Shown here: positions 1 through 6,399 of the stretch, piece after piece
Layout of the letters: every line of letters begins with the position of its first letter
Numbering within the stretch: position 1 is the first letter of the stretch
DNA from: Anaerolineales bacterium UBA6668
Lineage (GTDB): Bacteria > Chloroflexota > Anaerolineae > Anaerolineales > UBA6668
DNA: 6,399 bases
Direction of reading: 5' to 3'
Assembly (NCBI GenBank): GCA_002455215.1
Contig: DKKK01000138.1
Span: 19,566 to 25,964, forward strand
Made by a program: the position numbers and the translations under genes
Notes under the pieces: model-generated
The model's input: only the letters and a program-made list of their open reading frames with translations
Databases searched by the model: none
What the model was told of the DNA's origin: nothing

Positions 1-1
1 G

Positions 2-751
<750 letters not shown>

Positions 752-770
752 TTTTTCTAACGCTTTTACA

Positions 771-808
771 AAACATAAAACGGACGGGAAACCGTCCGTT
801 TTATGTTT
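771..808. terminator. Bidirectional intrinsic terminator between eno and the DUF4332-like gene
   Basis: A perfect inverted repeat has 17-base arms (771-787 and 792-808) around a GAAA loop. The core is GC-rich (CGGACGG/CCGTCCG) and the outer part is AT-rich. The descending arm reads TTTTATGTTT on either strand, giving a U-rich tail both ways. It lies 19 bases after the enolase stop codon and 21 bases after the stop of the convergent minus-strand gene, so it most likely ends both transcripts. Function is inferred from structure and position. Confidence 0.9.
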
Positions 809-829
809 AACGAGTCAAATATAGACGGT

Positions 830-1231
830 TTAGTAAGTGACCATTGCCTCTAAGTTGTTGGCTTGTTCTACCCAGCTGGTAACATCGGCGAGAGTGGGAA
901 CGCGGCGCACCAAATTCTTTTCGGCATTTATTTCAATCATTTTGGCGTGTAAATTCTCTGGTTTGCGTTGTTTCAATTCCTTTACAGTGTCTACACCAGA
1001 TGCTTCCAGCAAATCACTGTACTCTTCGCCGACACCTTTGATGCGTTGCAAATCCGCACGGTTTACCCATTCCAAAATCTTGTGTTCGCTCAAGCCACTC
1101 GTTTCTGCCAAATTGGCGCGTTCTGCACGGCTAGTGCCAGCTTTGAGCAATCCAGCAATGGTTTTGATACCGAGCGCTTCCAATTTTGCGGCGGATACTT
1201 CGCCAATACCTTCAATATTTCGGATGTTCAT
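830..1231 (-). CDS. Small tandem helix-hairpin-helix protein, DUF4332-like
   Basis: This 133-residue cytoplasmic protein has no signal peptide or membrane segment. It carries two helix-hairpin-helix-type motifs: IEGIGEVSAAKLEALGI at about residues 6-22 and IKGVGEEYSDLLEASGV at about 64-80. A final helical stretch (about 112-133) contains SWVEQA. The two-repeat layout and the phrases ILEWVNRADL and RIKGVGEEYSDLLE are typical of the DUF4332 family as I remember it. Helix-hairpin-helix motifs usually contact the DNA backbone non-specifically, so a DNA-associated role is plausible, but no enzymatic domain is visible and the function is unknown. The ATG at 1231 is supported by an upstream Shine-Dalgarno sequence (GAAAGGA, 7 bases away). 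The gene appears to be transcribed alone: a good promoter lies about 180 bases upstream and a strong terminator just downstream. Confidence 0.85.
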   Translation of the reverse strand: MNIRNIEGIGEVSAAKLEALGIKTIAGLLKAGTSRAERANLAETSGLSEHKILEWVNRADLQRIKGVGEEYSDLLEASGVDTVKELKQRKPENLHAKMIEINAEKNLVRRVPTLADVTSWVEQANNLEAMVTY

Positions 1232-1238
1232 GTTGTGT

Positions 1239-1245
1239 TCCTTTC
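1239..1245 (-). promoter_or_regulatory. Ribosome binding site of the DUF4332-like gene
   Basis: The minus strand reads GAAAGGA seven bases before the ATG at 1231. This is the only convincing Shine-Dalgarno sequence among the four minus-strand starts visible in the window, and it fixes the start choice. Confidence 0.7.
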
Positions 1246-1410
1246 TTTTGCAAGCTTAAAAATAATCAAACTGTAGTATCAAAGTTAGGTAAGCGATTCA
1301 AGAATAAGTCACTTTTGCTCTGATACGCTGATGTAATCACGATACTCAACACGGATAAAAGTTGCGCTTTTTGCTTAAGCACGCAGTTCTGACCGAGTCG
1401 AATATGTAAT

Positions 1411-1438
1411 ATTATAAACCAGCTTTGATGAATGTAAA
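1411..1438 (-). promoter_or_regulatory. Sigma-70-type promoter for the DUF4332-like gene
   Basis: The minus strand carries TTTACA (1438-1433), a 16-base spacer and TATAAT (1416-1411). This matches the -35 consensus TTGACA at five of six positions and the -10 consensus perfectly. It sits in AT-rich intergenic DNA and points toward the DUF4332-like gene. Transcription would begin near 1404 and leave an untranslated leader of about 170 bases. The assignment rests on consensus match only. Confidence 0.65.
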
Positions 1439-1462
1439 GAATTTTGGTTTGATTGTTAGTGG

Positions 1463-1480
1463 CTGGCTAGGAGTAGCCAG
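1463..1480 (-). terminator. Small hairpin downstream of miaA, possible weak terminator
   Basis: A perfect 7-bp inverted repeat (CTGGCTA/TAGCCAG) encloses a 4-base loop, about 32 bases past the miaA stop codon. On the minus strand it is followed by CCACTAAC and not a U-tract, so it is not a classical intrinsic terminator. It could protect the 3' end of the metG-rarA-miaA mRNA or end transcription weakly before the next promoter. Confidence 0.35.
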
Positions 1481-1511
1481 TAAGCAAACGTAATTTATAA
1501 TTCATCACCAA

Positions 1512-2447
1512 TCATCCCTGCTCCCACTGCGCAAATGTGGCAAGCGCATCTTCCAGCAGAGATGGGCTATCTGCCGCCAGCCAGCGAATCTGCGGGTCGG
1601 AGAACCAGCCATTTTGTTGGCGCAGTAGATGATGGGAACGAACTTGCATCTCGTGAAGCGCTTCGGCTAGGCTGGTTTCGCCGCGCAAGTGGGCGGCAAG
1701 TTGGCGGTAGCCGATTGCGCCAAAAGCAGGCAGGGCAAAATCCCAACCAGCACCGAGTAACCCCTGCACTTCTTCGAGCAACCCGCCTGCCATCATATTT
1801 GCAATACGTTGGGCGATTCGCTCATGCAGGTCGGCGCGGGTGCGTTGTAAGCCTATCTGCACAAAGCGATAGGGCGGAGGCGTGGTCGCTTGAAAGCTAG
1901 ACATTGGCTTGCCAGTGACCAGGTAAACTTCCAGATAGCGCACTACCCGGCGCACATTGCGGGCATCAGTGGTAGCGGCGGCAGTTGGGTCTACCTGCGC
2001 CAAGCGGTTATGCAAGGCTTGTGCCCCGTGCGTGGCGGCAAGCGCTTCGAGTTGTGCGCGTAAAGCCGGCTGGGGGGGGACTTCGGGGATGGTATATCCC
2101 TTCATTACGGCTCGTACATACAAGCCAGAACCGCCCACCAAGATGGGTAGGTTTCCCCGCTGGCAAATTTCGGCAATGGCAGAACTTGCCCGCTGTTGAA
2201 ACTCACCCAGTGTAATCGTCTCATCCGGATTGGCAATGTCAACCAAATGATGGGGAATTTGTGCGCGTTCCCCGAGGCTGGGCTTGGCGGTGCCGATATC
2301 CAAGCCGCGATAAAAATTGCCAGCATCCGCGCTGACTAACTCGCCCTGCAGAATCTTTGCCAATTGTAGAGAAAGCGCAGTCTTGCCAACGGCAGTAGCT
2401 CCGAGCAAGATCAGCACGGTTGGCAGGGGCGTGTTCTGTTCCGCCAT
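1512..2447 (-). CDS. miaA: tRNA dimethylallyltransferase MiaA
   Basis: MiaA transfers a dimethylallyl group from DMAPP to N6 of A37 in tRNAs that read codons starting with U, which stabilises codon pairing. The 311-residue length is normal (E. coli about 316). Visible landmarks are the P-loop GATAVGKT (16-23), Asp41 followed by YRGLDIGTAKP, PHHLVDI (65-71), GGSGLY (105-110), RRVVRYLEVY with TGKP (166-181), RIAQR (210-214, the final Arg aligning with Arg217 of E. coli MiaA) and AIGYRQL (244-250). Two motifs deviate from usual: the segment after Asp41 reads AGNF where families usually show SxQ plus a hydrophobic residue, and the C-terminal TRxxAxRQxTW signature reads SHHLLRQQNGW (271-281). The ATG overlaps the rarA stop by one base (TAATG) with no clear Shine-Dalgarno, so it is probably translated by coupling to rarA. 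An eight-C run lies inside the gene (coding strand of 2072-2079). Confidence 0.95.
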   Translation of the reverse strand: MAEQNTPLPTVLILLGATAVGKTALSLQLAKILQGELVSADAGNFYRGLDIGTAKPSLGERAQIPHHLVDIANPDETITLGEFQQRASSAIAEICQRGNLPILVGGSGLYVRAVMKGYTIPEVPPQPALRAQLEALAATHGAQALHNRLAQVDPTAAATTDARNVRRVVRYLEVYLVTGKPMSSFQATTPPPYRFVQIGLQRTRADLHERIAQRIANMMAGGLLEEVQGLLGAGWDFALPAFGAIGYRQLAAHLRGETSLAEALHEMQVRSHHLLRQQNGWFSDPQIRWLAADSPSLLEDALATFAQWEQG

Positions 2448-3850
2448 TAGCGTTTTTTCTTTGCCTGTTGAATTTCGGCTTCACTCAAGTCGGGCAAGGT
2501 GCGCGTGCTTTGTAGGTTAAGCGCCACTTCCTGTGCCGCACGCCATGCCTGCAGGCGTTGCTTCACCAGCGCTTCATAGCCGACATCGCTGGGATTGTAA
2601 AAATAAGTGCCAAGTAAGGCAGTGGGTAAATATTGTTGCGCCGCCCAATGTTCGGGATGCTCATGGGGGTAGATGTAACCCTTACCGTGCCCCAGTGCGG
2701 CGGCATCGCGGTTGGCGTCTTGCAGGTGTTGCGGCACTTGCACTTTGCCTTCCTTTTCCACCGTTTCAATGGCTTTGAAATAGTGGGTTGTGGTGTTGCT
2801 CTTGGGGGCGGTCGCCAAATACAAAGTCGCCTGTGCTAGCGGGAAAACCCCTTCGGGTAGCCCAATAAACTCCAGCGATTGCATTGCCGCACTCACCACC
2901 ACCAGCGCTTGCGGGTCTGCCATGCCCACATCTTCGCTCGCCAGAATCAGCAGGCGGCGTATGATAAAGCGCGGCGATTCGCCGGCATACAGCATTTTGG
3001 CGAGCCAATACAGCGCCGCATCTGGGTCAGAGCCGCGCACACTTTTGATAAAGGCGCTGATGGTATCGTAGTGTGCATCACCGTCCTTGTCATACAGCAC
3101 CGCCCGCCGTTGGATGCTTTCTTGCGCCACTTCCAGCGTCACCTGAATCACACCCGTTTCATCGGCAGGGGTGGTTTCTACGGCTAATTCAAGCGCATTC
3201 AGGGCGTTGCGGGCATCGCCACCTGCTACATCAATTAAGTGTGCTTCGGCTGTTGGATGCAAAAGCACTTTGCGGTTGCCATAGCCGCGTTGCGGGTCTT
3301 CCAGCGCCCGTTTGAGCAAAACGCGCGTATCTTCTCCGGTTAAGGCACGTAGTTCAAACACGCGAGAACGGGAAAGTAAGGCGCTGTTCACTTCAAAATA
3401 CGGGTTCTCGGTGGTTGCGCCAATTAGCATGATTGTGCCATCTTCAACATGCGGGAGCAAGGCGTCTTGCTGGCTTTTGCTCCAGCGGTGGACTTCATCT
3501 ACAAAGAGTATGGTGCGCTGGTGGTAGAGTTTGCGCCGCTCGCGTGTAAGCTCAATCTCTTCGCGCAGGGCAGGAATGCCCGCTAGCACGGCACTTAAGG
3601 TGACAAAGTGAGCGCGGGTAGATTGGGCAATTACGTTGGCAAGGGTAGTTTTGCCACTGCCGGGCGGTCCCCACAGCAGGATCGAGCTAAACAGGCGGTC
3701 GGCTTCGATTGCCCGCCGTAACAACTTCCCCACACCAATAATATGCTCTTGCCCAACATACTCTTGCAGGTTGCGCGGACGCATGCGAGCCGCCAAAGGT
3801 GCTTCTTGGCTGGCACGTTGTTGGAGAGAGAAGTCAAACAAATCGGTCAT
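2447..3850 (-). CDS. rarA: Replication-associated recombination protein RarA (MgsA/WRNIP1-type AAA+ ATPase)
   Basis: RarA is a cytoplasmic, clamp-loader-related AAA+ ATPase that acts at stalled or collapsed replication forks with single-stranded-DNA-binding protein and the recombination machinery. The 467-residue protein is close to the family norm (E. coli about 447). In order it shows an N-terminal peptide MTDLFDFSLQ and PLAARMRPRNLQEYVGQEH (18-36), Walker A GPPGSGKT (61-68), Walker B ILFVDE with HRW (114-123) followed by KSQQDALLPHVE, sensor 1 GATTENP (144-150), the SRSRVFEL arginine-finger region (160-167) and sensor 2 GGDARNALN (210-218). The family-specific C-terminal part follows (YDKDGDAHYDTISAFIKSVRGSDPDAA and RRLLILASEDVGMADP regions), which forms the tetramerisation domain. 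No catalytic residue appears missing. The ATG at 3850 gives the usual N-terminus, although I see no Shine-Dalgarno. It sits 57 bases after metG and overlaps miaA by one base, indicating cotranscription. Confidence 0.97.
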   Translation of the reverse strand: MTDLFDFSLQQRASQEAPLAARMRPRNLQEYVGQEHIIGVGKLLRRAIEADRLFSSILLWGPPGSGKTTLANVIAQSTRAHFVTLSAVLAGIPALREEIELTRERRKLYHQRTILFVDEVHRWSKSQQDALLPHVEDGTIMLIGATTENPYFEVNSALLSRSRVFELRALTGEDTRVLLKRALEDPQRGYGNRKVLLHPTAEAHLIDVAGGDARNALNALELAVETTPADETGVIQVTLEVAQESIQRRAVLYDKDGDAHYDTISAFIKSVRGSDPDAALYWLAKMLYAGESPRFIIRRLLILASEDVGMADPQALVVVSAAMQSLEFIGLPEGVFPLAQATLYLATAPKSNTTTHYFKAIETVEKEGKVQVPQHLQDANRDAAALGHGKGYIYPHEHPEHWAAQQYLPTALLGTYFYNPSDVGYEALVKQRLQAWRAAQEVALNLQSTRTLPDLSEAEIQQAKKKR

Positions 3851-3907
3851 ATGGCGTGAACGGGAGAAGCTACATCAAAAGCGGTTTTCCCATAGAATGA
3901 GTTGGCG

Positions 3908-5689
3908 TTAGCTGGGGGTATGTCCCAATTTTGCCAATTCTTCTCCGGCAATGCTCGGTTCTAGCTTGCGGAACAGCGGCTTGGGGGTGCGCAGAGCTTG
4001 CCCAGCCGCTAACTGGCTGGCTTGCCAGCGTCCGGTAGCCCCACTCGCATTGTAGGTCAGTGCGTTGTGGCTTCCCAAATTGTCGGGAACAGTGATGAGT
4101 TCTTGTGTGCCAAAGAGTGTGCCATCATAACCCAAGAACTGGTGAACCTGTTCGGAACTATGTGGAATGAACGGCGCAAACAGCACCTTGAGCGAATCAA
4201 TGGCACGCAGTGCCACATACACAGCGCGGGCGGCGGCGGCGCGGTCGGTCTTGATGGCAGTCCACGGGGCAGTTTGGTCTAGGTAGCGGTTGACTTCGGT
4301 GGCTAGGCGCAGGGTTTCCTGCAGGGCAGGGCGCAGTTTGACTGCATTGAGCAATTCGCCCACACTGTTGAAGCCACTTTCAAGGGTGCTGAGCAGAGCG
4401 GTATCCGACTCGGTTAGCGTGCCGGCATCGGGCACTTTGCCTTCAAAGTGTTTGTTGGCAAAACCCACCAGCCGATTGACCAGATTGCCCCAATTGGCAA
4501 CCAACTCATCATTATTGCGGGCGACAAATTCTTGCCAACTCCAGTCGCTATCCTTACCCACTGGCATGGCTTGGGTGAGATAGTAACGCACGGCATCGGG
4601 ACCATACCGCTCCGTTACATCCAATCCCCACACTGCCCAATTGCGACTGCCACTGATTTTTTGCCCTTCCAGGTTCATAAATTCGTTGGCGGGTACGTCG
4701 TAGGGTAGGTTTAACTGCTCGCCTGGGTCATCGGCAAACAGGGTGCGGCTGGCAAGCAGTTCGGCGGGCCAAATGATGGCGTGGAAGGGAATGTTGTCTT
4801 TGCCAATGAAGTAATAACTGCGGGCTGACGGGTTGTACCACCAGTCGTGCCAGGCTTGGGGCGTGCCTTGCAGTTGGCTATATTCTACCGAAGCGGATAG
4901 GTAGCCTATGACGGCTTCAAACCACACATACAGACACTTGCCGGCATAGCCTTCCAGTGGAACCGGAATGCCCCATTCCAAGTCGCGGGTGATGGGTCGC
5001 CCACGCAATCCTTCGGCGATTTGCCCTTTACTCACATTGAGCACGTTGGGGCGCCAGTGCTCCTTGTGGGTATCTAAAAAGGCTGAGAGCGGCTCGCTGA
5101 GTTTGCCCAAATCTATGAAAAAATGCTGTGTTTCGCGGATCTCCAGATGGGTGTCCCCGCTATGCTTGGAGCGTGGATTGATGAGCAGGGTGGCATCCAA
5201 CAAGTTGCCGCATTTGTCGCATTGGTCACCACGGGCGTTGTCATAGCCGCAGATGTAGCAAGTTCCTTCCACAAAACGGTCGGGCAGGAAGCGGTTTTCC
5301 ACTTTGGAGAACAATTGCTTTTGTGTTTCCAGGTACAGCCCATCATTTTTTAGGCAATTCAGGAAGATTTGCTGAGAAACGTGAAAATGGTTCTCGGTGT
5401 GGGTGCTGGTGAACAAATCGTAACTAATACCGAGCTTTTGGTGCAGTTCGATGAATTTTTGATGGAAGCGTTCATACACTTCCAGCACCGGCTTGCCTTC
5501 GGTTTCGGCACGCACGCTAATGGGAGTGCCGTGTGCATCTGAGCCGGAGACCATCAAAACGCGGTTACCAACCAGTCGTTGATAGCGGGCAAAGATATCG
5601 GCAGGCAAATTTGCCCCCACAAGATTGCCCACATGAATTTCGGCGTTTGCGTAGGGCCAGGCAACAGAGACAAGAATCGGAGTGGTCAT
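3908..5689 (-). CDS. metG: Methionine--tRNA ligase (methionyl-tRNA synthetase)
   Basis: This class I synthetase charges tRNA-Met and initiator tRNA with methionine. The 593 residues show a Rossmann core starting VAWPYANAEIHVGN, where HVGN (19-22) takes the place of the HIGH motif, then VSGSDAHGTP (47-56), a zinc knuckle CxxC-x9-CxxC (Cys144, 147, 157, 160), LYVWFEAVIGY (253-263) and FIGKDNIPFHAIIWPA (294-309). KISGS (344-348) takes the place of KMSKS. The helical anticodon-binding domain follows, with Asn402 and Arg406 in NLVNR and Trp476 in APW, the residues that recognise the CAU anticodon in E. coli. The protein ends after FRKLE plus a short tail, so the C-terminal OB-fold dimerisation domain found in longer MetG proteins is absent. 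The ATG at 5689 gives the expected N-terminus but lacks a Shine-Dalgarno. It is probably the first gene of a metG-rarA-miaA unit. Confidence 0.97.
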   Translation of the reverse strand: MTTPILVSVAWPYANAEIHVGNLVGANLPADIFARYQRLVGNRVLMVSGSDAHGTPISVRAETEGKPVLEVYERFHQKFIELHQKLGISYDLFTSTHTENHFHVSQQIFLNCLKNDGLYLETQKQLFSKVENRFLPDRFVEGTCYICGYDNARGDQCDKCGNLLDATLLINPRSKHSGDTHLEIRETQHFFIDLGKLSEPLSAFLDTHKEHWRPNVLNVSKGQIAEGLRGRPITRDLEWGIPVPLEGYAGKCLYVWFEAVIGYLSASVEYSQLQGTPQAWHDWWYNPSARSYYFIGKDNIPFHAIIWPAELLASRTLFADDPGEQLNLPYDVPANEFMNLEGQKISGSRNWAVWGLDVTERYGPDAVRYYLTQAMPVGKDSDWSWQEFVARNNDELVANWGNLVNRLVGFANKHFEGKVPDAGTLTESDTALLSTLESGFNSVGELLNAVKLRPALQETLRLATEVNRYLDQTAPWTAIKTDRAAAARAVYVALRAIDSLKVLFAPFIPHSSEQVHQFLGYDGTLFGTQELITVPDNLGSHNALTYNASGATGRWQASQLAAGQALRTPKPLFRKLEPSIAGEELAKLGHTPS

Positions 5690-5816
5690 GGTGGAATTAA
5701 TGATGAATGCTGAATGATGAAGTATGAAATATGAGTGATGAAGTATGAATAGCGAGTGATTGGATTGGGTTTCGTCCCCTTAATGATGTTAACTACTTTA
5801 ACTTTTTCACTGCCTG
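5690..5816. other. Intergenic region upstream of metG
   Basis: These 127 bases separate the SDR stop codon from the metG start. Nearest metG is a degenerate heptamer repeat. Farther away lies a short inverted repeat, GTTAA/TTAAC with a 5-base spacer (5788-5802), next to an A/T tract. I find no convincing -35/-10 pair on the minus strand and no T-box or other recognisable tRNA-sensing leader. The metG promoter may lie here in a divergent form or upstream in the SDR transcription unit. Confidence 0.5.
5701..5763. repeat. Degenerate 7-nt tandem repeat in the metG upstream region
   Basis: Read on the plus strand, the stretch divides into seven-base units: TGATGAA, TGCTGAA, TGATGAA, GTATGAA, ATATGAG, TGATGAA, GTATGAA, TAGCGAG, TGATTGG. 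The 14-mer TGATGAAGTATGAA occurs exactly twice (5715-5728 and 5736-5749), 21 bases apart, which is three units. A related 14-mer lies at 5701-5714, directly next to the first. On the metG-coding strand the unit reads TTCATCA or TTCATAC. The array ends only 11 bases before the metG start codon, so it would form part of any metG leader transcript. Confidence 0.75.
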
Positions 5817-6398
5817 CTACCCCCCAGCAATTAGCTCTCCTCCATCCAAATTGATACACGCGCCGGTGATGTAGTCGGCTTGAAGCAGGTAGAGTACGGC
5901 TTGGGCAACGTCTTGGGGGGACCCCCAGCGTTTGAGCAAGGTGCGGTTGGCAACCCGCTCTATCAAGGCTTGGCTACGCCCGGGCAGGGGCAGAACCGGA
6001 CCGGGCGCAATGGCATTGACGCGGATGTGCGGGGCTAATTCTACCGCAAGTTGGCGGGTGAGTGCGAGCAAGGCAGATTTACCCACACTGTGTGCGCCAA
6101 ATTCGGCAAACGGGCGGAAGGCAGAGTTATCTACCAAGTGGATGATTGCCCCGCTTTGGCGTGCCAACATGCTGGGCGCAACCGCGTTGGCACAAAAAAA
6201 TGCGCCTTCGGTTAAGATGCGTAAGACTTTGAGCCACTCGGCAGTATGGGCACTGGGGAATGGGGTTGCCTGCCAATGAGAAGCGGCAAAAACCAAAACA
6301 TCTATCGCCCCGAACTGCTCATTAACCGCCGCAACCAACTTTTTTACAGCAGTTTCGTCACTGACATCGCACCAGTGGGCAAAAGCTGGGCGGTTTTG
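5817..6398 (-). CDS. Short-chain dehydrogenase/reductase, pteridine-reductase-like, N-terminus outside window; atypical active site
   Basis: The frame is open to the right edge and gives 193 residues ending in TAG. The TTG at 6338 is internal, because the upstream codons (AHWCDVSDETAVKK) are typical SDR sequence. The NAD(P)-binding TGxxxGIG segment is missing. Visible parts are CDVSD, GAIDVLVFAAS (where families usually have NNA), GAIIHLVDNSA, HSVGK, LTRQLAVELAPHIRVNAIAPGPVLPLP, RWGSPQDVAQAVLYLL and ITGACINLDGG. From the first in-window codon, Asp90, His103 and Lys107 hold the D-x12-Y-x3-K spacing of PTR1/FolM-like pteridine reductases, but the proton-donating Tyr is His (CAC at 6092-6090). 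The Asn usually found before APFF also seems replaced. The protein may be inactive, use another mechanism, or bind a ligand only. Substrate cannot be assigned. Confidence 0.85.
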   Translation of the reverse strand, partial: QNRPAFAHWCDVSDETAVKKLVAAVNEQFGAIDVLVFAASHWQATPFPSAHTAEWLKVLRILTEGAFFCANAVAPSMLARQSGAIIHLVDNSAFRPFAEFGAHSVGKSALLALTRQLAVELAPHIRVNAIAPGPVLPLPGRSQALIERVANRTLLKRWGSPQDVAQAVLYLLQADYITGACINLDGGELIAGG

Positions 6399-6399
6399 G

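Larger units (their letters stand above)
1232..1511. other. Intergenic region between miaA and the DUF4332-like gene
   Basis: These 280 bases are AT-rich compared with the flanking genes and hold no credible ORF. On the minus strand they contain, in order, a small hairpin (1463-1480), a near-consensus promoter (1411-1438), then about 170 bases of probable 5' leader ending in the Shine-Dalgarno of the downstream gene. In the leader the word GATAC recurs (around 1321-1353), but I find no strong stem or recognisable riboswitch. Confidence 0.6.

Noticed and set aside
837..1276. Two plus-strand ORFs of 140 and 102 codons
   Set aside because: They lie antisense to the DUF4332-like gene, resemble no family and have no ribosome binding site. 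They are shadows of the real gene.
1463..1480. Hairpin after miaA as a strong intrinsic terminator
   Set aside because: The stem is only 7 bp with no U-tract on the minus strand, so it is kept only as a weak candidate.
1535..1900. Plus-strand ORF of 121 codons
   Set aside because: It is antisense to miaA, with an arginine-rich, family-less translation typical of an antisense frame.
3851..3907. Possible promoter or terminator in the metG-rarA gap
   Set aside because: The 57 bases hold only a 4-bp AAAA/TTTT stem and no credible -35/-10 pair. Readthrough from metG is simpler.
5690..5816. T-box or other tRNA-sensing leader before metG
   Set aside because: The gap is too short and shows no specifier stem, T-box sequence or terminator/antiterminator pair.
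5912..5926. G-run followed by C-run (TGGGGGGACCCCCA) that could form a hairpin
   Set aside because: It lies inside the SDR coding sequence, where it encodes the conserved W-G-S-P segment, so the symmetry is most simply a codon coincidence.
5932..6279. Plus-strand ORF of 115 codons opposite the SDR gene
   Set aside because: It is fully antisense to a well-conserved SDR sequence and has no recognisable domain.

Overview
This window is a mid-GC bacterial chromosomal segment made almost entirely of core housekeeping genes. One gene is on the plus strand: the C-terminal 249 residues of enolase, entering from the left edge. Everything else reads on the minus strand. The two blocks converge on a perfect 17-bp stem hairpin with a GAAA loop (771-808), which looks like a shared bidirectional terminator. 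I see no mobile elements, CRISPR arrays, phage genes, tRNAs or rRNAs.

In minus-strand transcriptional order, starting at the right edge, the layout is as follows. First comes a 5'-truncated short-chain dehydrogenase/reductase (SDR; from 6398 to 5817). A 127-base gap follows, carrying a degenerate 7-nt tandem repeat. Then come metG (methionyl-tRNA synthetase, 5689-3908), a 57-base gap, rarA (AAA+ ATPase of stalled-fork repair, 3850-2447), and miaA (tRNA dimethylallyltransferase, 2447-1512). The last two overlap by one base as TAATG. A 280-base intergenic stretch holds a small hairpin and a near-consensus sigma-70-type promoter. The final gene is a small tandem helix-hairpin-helix (DUF4332-like) protein gene (1231-830).

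metG, rarA and miaA look like one transcription unit that joins tRNA charging and tRNA modification with replication-fork maintenance. The DUF4332-like gene probably has its own promoter and is the only gene here with a clear Shine-Dalgarno sequence. The starts of metG, rarA and miaA show none.

The phylum cannot be fixed from the sequence alone. The DUF4332-like protein, the MetG variant with HVGN and KISGS signatures and the mixed use of Shine-Dalgarno sites remind me of Chloroflexota (Anaerolineae-like) genomes, but this is a low-confidence inference from memory.

I found no clear new multi-gene system. The points most worth a second look are the SDR, which keeps the Asp-x12-Tyr-x3-Lys spacing of pteridine-reductase-like enzymes but has His at the catalytic Tyr position, the heptamer repeat just upstream of metG, and non-canonical signature motifs in MetG and MiaA.
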